A DNA stretch of 64,000 nt, taken from NCBI GenBank assembly GCA_964494345.1, contig CAZBSI010000005.1:62001-126000 (forward strand), given 5' to 3'. Each line of letters starts with the position of its first letter. The stretch's first letter is position 1. Below, one piece after another: positions 59,893-64,000 of this stretch. A model generated the notes under the pieces. That model was not told where the DNA came from, searched no databases, and was given only the letters and a program-made list of their open reading frames with translations. This DNA comes from DTKD01 sp964494345. GTDB taxonomy: Bacteria; Armatimonadota; UBA5829. Position numbers and translations under genes: made by a program.

Positions 59893-60033
59893 GGCAGTCG
59901 ATGTAGTGGCCGGGCCTCTGTCCCGGCCATATTGGTTCACGAAGGAACTGTCCGAGGCGGAGATCGGACACTACGTTATTATTGTGGAGATTAAGGATTA
60001 TGTGGCGGCGATTCGGAGATCGCCGCCTGTCGC
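59893..60033 (+). repeat. About 130-bp dispersed element, copy 2
   Basis: Same order as 54293-54445 on the opposite strand, ending in the perfect hairpin GGCGGCGAT / ATCGCCGCC at 60004-60027. Confidence 0.75.
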
Positions 60034-60063
60034 GCGATTCGACCCACTGTCTATCTCATAACT

Positions 60064-61011
60064 TTATTTTTTTCGCTGTTTTTCCTGCTCTACCGCCTTA
60101 TGGGCTACCTGCTGTAAATATTTCACATCTGCGGCGGACATGCCCTCCGGGACGAATTTATTGCCGACGACGCTTTTGCCGAACAGGCTCTCGTACCATA
60201 CACACCCCGCCAGATAACAACCCAGCGCACCGGCATGATGGCCGTCCATTTTCAGCTCCGGAACGCCATCCTGATCCTTTCCCCAATACCAACCAACGTG
60301 CAGGGAGTGCGTCTGATCCGGCAGGGTCGGCGGCTTAAGGGTAGCTTTGTTGTATTTGGGGGATTTGTAACCCCACGCAGGGTCGGTGTCGGCGGCATAC
60401 ATGGCATCCCCTACCGGCATTATCCTGATTCCCAGCTCCTTGGCTATGGTGCGATAAGCCGAACTTAGGTTCTTATACATTTTCTCATGCGAATTGCCGT
60501 CCTCGCCGCCAAAGCCGGGGTCGTCGACTCTGTAAGCCCAGGTTTCATGCATAATAACTTCGGCCTGAGGAGCGTGTTTTTTGAAATAGCCGTGCAGGTT
60601 CCTGGCGAATGGCCTGTAGGTGTCGATATTCGGGCTGAGAATGCTGGCCTGCTGCATCGTCACATAATCCCATTTGTCGCGAGTCAAAGCATCTTTTAGA
60701 GCATGCAGCCCGGTCACGCCGTCTATCGTCATCGAATACTGCCGACCAGCGGTATCGTTGGGGTCTGCCTCGGTTTTTTCTACATTGCCCCAATGGCGCT
60801 CCATCGAACAACCCGGCAGATCCGCTCTCTGTAAAATCAGCGTGTCCCCAGCCGCCTTGACTATATCAGGCAAAAATCTAACCGCATTTCCAGAAAAACT
60901 GTTGCCTACGGTTAACAGCTTCACCGTTTTTGCCTCACCATCCGACCACGCCACCGCACTACACATAATCACCATCACCACCACCAAGACAACCGCTCTG
61001 ACACTCAGCAT
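60064..61011 (-). CDS. Secreted SGNH/GDSL-type hydrolase (DUF4886-like)
   Basis: 315 residues from the ATG at 61011 (AGGAG about 8 nt upstream). Signal peptide (AVVLVVVMVIMCSAVAWS). SGNH blocks: Ser38 in VGNSFSGNAVRFLPD (block I), an Asn/Gln region in YVTMQQAS, and Asp256 with His258-His259 in MDGHHAGALGCYLAG (block V). Predicted esterase or carbohydrate esterase acting outside the cytoplasm. The nearby glnS is unrelated in function, and the two genes lie 17 bp apart. Confidence 0.8.
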   Translation of the reverse strand: MLSVRAVVLVVVMVIMCSAVAWSDGEAKTVKLLTVGNSFSGNAVRFLPDIVKAAGDTLILQRADLPGCSMERHWGNVEKTEADPNDTAGRQYSMTIDGVTGLHALKDALTRDKWDYVTMQQASILSPNIDTYRPFARNLHGYFKKHAPQAEVIMHETWAYRVDDPGFGGEDGNSHEKMYKNLSSAYRTIAKELGIRIMPVGDAMYAADTDPAWGYKSPKYNKATLKPPTLPDQTHSLHVGWYWGKDQDGVPELKMDGHHAGALGCYLAGCVWYESLFGKSVVGNKFVPEGMSAADVKYLQQVAHKAVEQEKQRKK

Positions 61012-61028
61012 CAAATAGCTCCTTCTGC

Positions 61029-62750
61029 CTACTGCTTACGGCCCTTTTTATCCATCGCCTTCTCTATCTTCGCCCACGTATCCCGCAGAGTCACCGTACG
61101 GTTAAAGACGAGTTTTTCAGGCGTCGAGTCCACATCCACACAAAAATATCCCTGCCGCTCGAATTGATATCGCGTACCCGGCGCAACTCCGGCCACGCTC
61201 GGCTCGATGCGACAATTTACTATCTGAAGAGAATCCGGGTTCAGGTTATCGATAAAACTGCCCCCCGGCTCGACATCGTCCGGGTCCGGGTTCATAAACA
61301 GATGGTCGTATAGCCGAATCTCCGCTTCAATTGACTGCTCCGCCGCGACCCAATGCACCGTAGCCTTGACTTTTCTGCCGTCCGGCGCGTCTCCTCCTCG
61401 AGTCTCAGGATCGTAGGTGCAGTGCAGTTCGACTATCTCCCCGTTTTCGTCTTTGACCACGTCGACGCATTTTATGAAATAGGCATATCGCAGCCGTATC
61501 TCCCGACCAGGGGCCAGGCGGAAATACTTAGGCGGCGGGTCCTCCCGGAAGTCGTCTCTTTCTATATATATCTCGCGGCCAAACGGCACCTTTCGGGTTC
61601 CGGCGGACTGATCCTCCGGGTTGTTGATGGCGTCAAACTCCTCGGTTTGGCCCTCTGGATAGTTGACGATAACCACCTTCAGGGGGTTCATAACAGCCAT
61701 CACGCGCTGGGAGGTCTTGTTAAGATCGTCGCGCACGCAGTCTTCGAGCACGGCGACATCGACCACGCTTTCTACCTTGGCTACCCCGATTCTGGAGCAG
61801 AACTCTTTTATAGCCTCCGGGGTGTAGCCGCGCCTGCGCAGTCCCGCAAGAGTCGGCAGCCGGGGGTCATCATATCCGCTGACATACCCGCCACCGACAA
61901 GCTCGATAAACCGTCTCTTGCTCATCACGGTATATGTAAGATTCAGTCTTGCGAACTCAATCTGTCTGGGATGATATATGCCGAGTTCATCTAAAAACCA
62001 GTCGTATAATGGGCGATGATTCTCATATTCCAACGAGCACAAAGAGTGCGTGATTCCCTCTATGGAGTCCTCCAAACCGTGCGCCCAGTCGTACATCGGG
62101 TAGATGCACCATTTATCCCCCTGCCGGTGATGCTCGGCGTGGCGGATTCTATACATAACTGGGTCGCGCATGTGCAGGTTAGGGGCAGCCATATCGATTT
62201 TGGCACGCAGGGTTCTGGTTCCGTCCTCGAACTCCCCTGCCCTCATTTTTTGAAATAAATCCAGGCTCTCCTCGACGCTGCGATTGCGATAGGGGCTGTC
62301 GACGCCGGGTGAGGTAGGCGTGCCGCGCATATCGATGACCTGCTCCGGGGTAAGGTCGCAGACGTAGGCTTTTCCTTTTTTAATCAGGTCAATAGCCCAT
62401 TCATACATCTGCTCGAAGTAATCGGAGCCGAAAAACAGCCTGTCCTCCCAGTCCGCTCCTACCCAGCGCACATCCTCTATTATCGCGTCCACAAACTCCT
62501 GCTCCTCGCGGGTAGGGTTCGTGTCGTCGAATCGCAGGTTGAACTTGCCGTCAAACTCCAACGCAATGCCATAATCAATCCAAAGCGCCTTTGCATGGCC
62601 GATATGCAGATATGCGTTTGGTTCCGGTGGAAAGCGGGTGTGGACCCTGTCGAATCTGCCTTCGGCGAGGTCTTGTTTGATGAACTCACGAATGAAATCG
62701 GTTCCCTCCGGACGGCCGCCGTTGGAAGAAGTGTCGGGTGTATCGTTCAT
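61029..62750 (-). CDS. glnS: Glutaminyl-tRNA synthetase
   Basis: 573 residues from the ATG at 62750 (AGCAGG upstream); the frame extends 20 codons further with no better site. Class I synthetase that charges tRNA-Gln. HIGH is at 49-52 (PPEPNAYLHIGH), and the KMSKS equivalent is MSKRR at 276-280. The two C-terminal anticodon-binding beta-barrels are present (RDDLNKTSQRVMAVMNPLKVVIVNYPEG; GREIYIERDDFREDPPPKYFRLAPG). Its presence suggests direct charging of tRNA-Gln rather than only the amidotransferase route. Confidence 0.96.
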   Translation of the reverse strand: MNDTPDTSSNGGRPEGTDFIREFIKQDLAEGRFDRVHTRFPPEPNAYLHIGHAKALWIDYGIALEFDGKFNLRFDDTNPTREEQEFVDAIIEDVRWVGADWEDRLFFGSDYFEQMYEWAIDLIKKGKAYVCDLTPEQVIDMRGTPTSPGVDSPYRNRSVEESLDLFQKMRAGEFEDGTRTLRAKIDMAAPNLHMRDPVMYRIRHAEHHRQGDKWCIYPMYDWAHGLEDSIEGITHSLCSLEYENHRPLYDWFLDELGIYHPRQIEFARLNLTYTVMSKRRFIELVGGGYVSGYDDPRLPTLAGLRRRGYTPEAIKEFCSRIGVAKVESVVDVAVLEDCVRDDLNKTSQRVMAVMNPLKVVIVNYPEGQTEEFDAINNPEDQSAGTRKVPFGREIYIERDDFREDPPPKYFRLAPGREIRLRYAYFIKCVDVVKDENGEIVELHCTYDPETRGGDAPDGRKVKATVHWVAAEQSIEAEIRLYDHLFMNPDPDDVEPGGSFIDNLNPDSLQIVNCRIEPSVAGVAPGTRYQFERQGYFCVDVDSTPEKLVFNRTVTLRDTWAKIEKAMDKKGRKQ

Positions 62751-62844
62751 TGCCTGCTGCCTTTCTCTTACCAGTGGGCTAATTTTGCCACATTGGGAGA
62801 ACAATTTCAAGCGTGCGTAGAACAGTGGAGCATAAACAAGCTCA

Positions 62845-62869
62845 GGTGGCCGGTGTGTGACCGGCCACC
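62845..62869 (-). terminator. Probable terminator of the OFA-type MFS gene
   Basis: GGTGGCCGG / CCGGCCACC perfect 9-bp stem with a 7-nt loop, 11 bases past the stop. Only a weak T-rich stretch follows on the minus strand. Confidence 0.55.
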
Positions 62870-62880
62870 GTCTGTATGAT

Positions 62881-64000
62881 TTAAGCCTTCTTCAGCCTGA
62901 GAGTAAATGACAATACCAGGCCGATGCCCGCAAGAGCCGCGGCGAACATAAATCCGCTGGTGTAGCCTCCGCTGGCTTCTTTCAGCAGCGCGGCCATTCT
63001 TGGCCCCAGCAGACTGGCTACGCTAAATGATACGAATAGCAATGCGTAGTTGATCTCGATGTTTTTGCTGCCGAATCTGTCGGCACACAGCGATGGGAAT
63101 GTGCCCAGCGCGCCACCGTAGCAAAGGCCGATCAGCAGGTAGCTCAACCACAAACCCTGGCCCGATAGAGCAGCCTTCGGCATAACGAGCATCACGGCTC
63201 CAGTTATAATTACAAGCGCCGTCACTACGTTCAAACGACCTATCTTGTCGGACACTGCAGCCCATCCGAGCCTGCCCGCCGCGCTGGCTATCCCGCCGAG
63301 CAGGCCTACCAGAGATACCGCAAGCACTGCATCAAGTTTGCCAAGAACTTCAGCCACTTCCTTAGCCTGGCTAATCATCATAAGACCCGGAGCAGTGCAA
63401 CAAACATATATAACAAACAGAACCCAAAACACAGGCTGATTCAGCATCTGCGCCCAGGTAACATCCGGGCCAGCCGGCTGCCTGCTCTTTTTTGTTGCCC
63501 CGGAGGAGAATGCAAGCGCGAAGTCCTTCGGAGGTTCCGCAAGCAGCGAAGCAGCAAGAACCATAATAACGGCAAAGCTCATACCCATCAGCTTTAATGC
63601 ACCCTGAACACCGACCTGGGTAACAAGGCTCTGAGCGACGTATGAGATTATCATAGCCCCGACCCCCAGCGCCGCAACCGCCGATCCGCTGGCAAAACCC
63701 TTTCGATCAGGAAACCACCTCACCGCCACTGCGATAACCGTAGCGTAGACAATGCCGTTTCCAATCGATACCATCAAGCCATAGGTCAGATACAGCGCGC
63801 ACACGTTTTTGGCAAACCCCGCCAACATCACGCCCATACCAAACAAAATCCCGCCGGCCATCACCGATATCCTGGGGCCAAACTTCCTTGAAAGCGCCCC
63901 GCCGAGCAGCATACCGATCGGCAGGAATGCGAAACTCAACGAATAGGCCAAAGTCGCCTGGGGCGCGGTACATTTCAGCATAGCGATCAGATCTTTTTTA
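62881..64000 (-). CDS. MFS transporter, OFA (oxalate/formate antiporter) type, 5' end outside window
   Basis: About 373 residues visible; the frame continues past the window end (residues KKDLIA precede the internal Met at 63981), so the first one or two helices are missing. YSLSFAFLPIGMLLGGALSRKFGPRISVMAGGILFG is the OFA-type motif between helices 2 and 3; WFPDRKGFASGSAVAALGVGAMI and GRLGWAAVSDKIGRLNV are further MFS signatures. The substrate is probably a small carboxylate, but OFA members vary. Confidence 0.85.
   Translation of the reverse strand, partial: KKDLIAMLKCTAPQATLAYSLSFAFLPIGMLLGGALSRKFGPRISVMAGGILFGMGVMLAGFAKNVCALYLTYGLMVSIGNGIVYATVIAVAVRWFPDRKGFASGSAVAALGVGAMIISYVAQSLVTQVGVQGALKLMGMSFAVIMVLAASLLAEPPKDFALAFSSGATKKSRQPAGPDVTWAQMLNQPVFWVLFVIYVCCTAPGLMMISQAKEVAEVLGKLDAVLAVSLVGLLGGIASAAGRLGWAAVSDKIGRLNVVTALVIITGAVMLVMPKAALSGQGLWLSYLLIGLCYGGALGTFPSLCADRFGSKNIEINYALLFVSFSVASLLGPRMAALLKEASGGYTSGFMFAAALAGIGLVLSFTLRLKKA

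Larger units (their letters stand above)
59580..60063. other. Intergenic spacer with hairpin repeats
   Basis: No gene seen. It contains two GCCGGGCCTCTGTCCCGGC hairpins (59657-59680 and about 59906-59929), the 35-bp repeat (59755-59790), a palindrome (59804-59826) and the 130-bp element (59893-60033). Confidence 0.6.

Overview
The window is a bacterial chromosome segment of moderate-to-high GC. It comes from an organism with a Gram-negative-type envelope, shown by an outer-membrane secretin for a Tad pilus and many Sec signal peptides. Start codons are often TTG or GTG. Large secreted multi-domain proteins dominate the first 23 kb. No rRNA, tRNA, CRISPR array, transposase or phage gene was seen. 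The gene mix (Tad pilus, FN3/PQQ/DUF11 surface proteins, uronate-isomerase-like hydrolase, paired glycerophosphodiesterases) resembles uncultured Armatimonadota-type genomes. That placement is an inference and a weak one.

Layout. 1-13628 (+): three giant secreted proteins, namely a 5'-truncated FN3/PQQ-propeller protein, a subtilisin-like protease with CUB-like and OB-like tails, and a 14-FN3 protein with a C-terminal propeller. 13798-22783 (-): a small Ala/Lys/Pro-rich envelope protein, a 1783-residue DUF11-repeat protein and an 810-codon-class propeller protein; the last two share an unrecognised cysteine-containing C-terminal module of about 250 residues. 23063-33144 (-): a complete Tad/Flp pilus locus in the order cpaA, flp, tadE, tadG, cpaB, cpaC, cpaE, cpaF, tadB, tadC, behind a near-consensus sigma-70 promoter. 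33598-36796 (-): two glycerophosphodiester phosphodiesterases and a GlpT-type transporter. 36982-38127 (+): isocitrate dehydrogenase with its own promoter and terminator. 38445-41599 (-): a Gfo/Idh/MocA oxidoreductase and a secreted glycosidase-like protein. 41849-45645 (+): a catalytically dead S41 protease paralogue, an intact S41 protease and a NodB polysaccharide deacetylase. 45654-48624 (-): two more OB-module secreted proteins. 49070-54171: a uronate isomerase-like amidohydrolase, an M14 peptidase, an MFS transporter and a secreted propeller. 54763-62750: core and stress genes (hcp, ppa, NUDIX, amidohydrolase, engB, a coiled-coil membrane protein, an SGNH hydrolase, glnS). 62881 to the end: a truncated OFA-type MFS transporter.

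The genes group into themes: building and decorating the cell surface (Tad pilus, giant adhesin-like proteins, proteases, deacetylase), scavenging (GDPD plus GlpT, uronate and sugar functions), and housekeeping. Intergenic spacers are unusually rich in short dispersed hairpin repeats. Two have expanded into tandem arrays (59 bp and 43 bp units), and a heptanucleotide array lies between tadC and tadB. The 59-bp array includes the 3' end of cpaE.

The most interesting items are the shared C-terminal module next to the Tad locus, the tandem OB-like tail found in four secreted proteins, the dead/active S41 protease pair, the repeat array overlapping the cpaE stop, and an inverted-repeat operator placed for activation of hcp.
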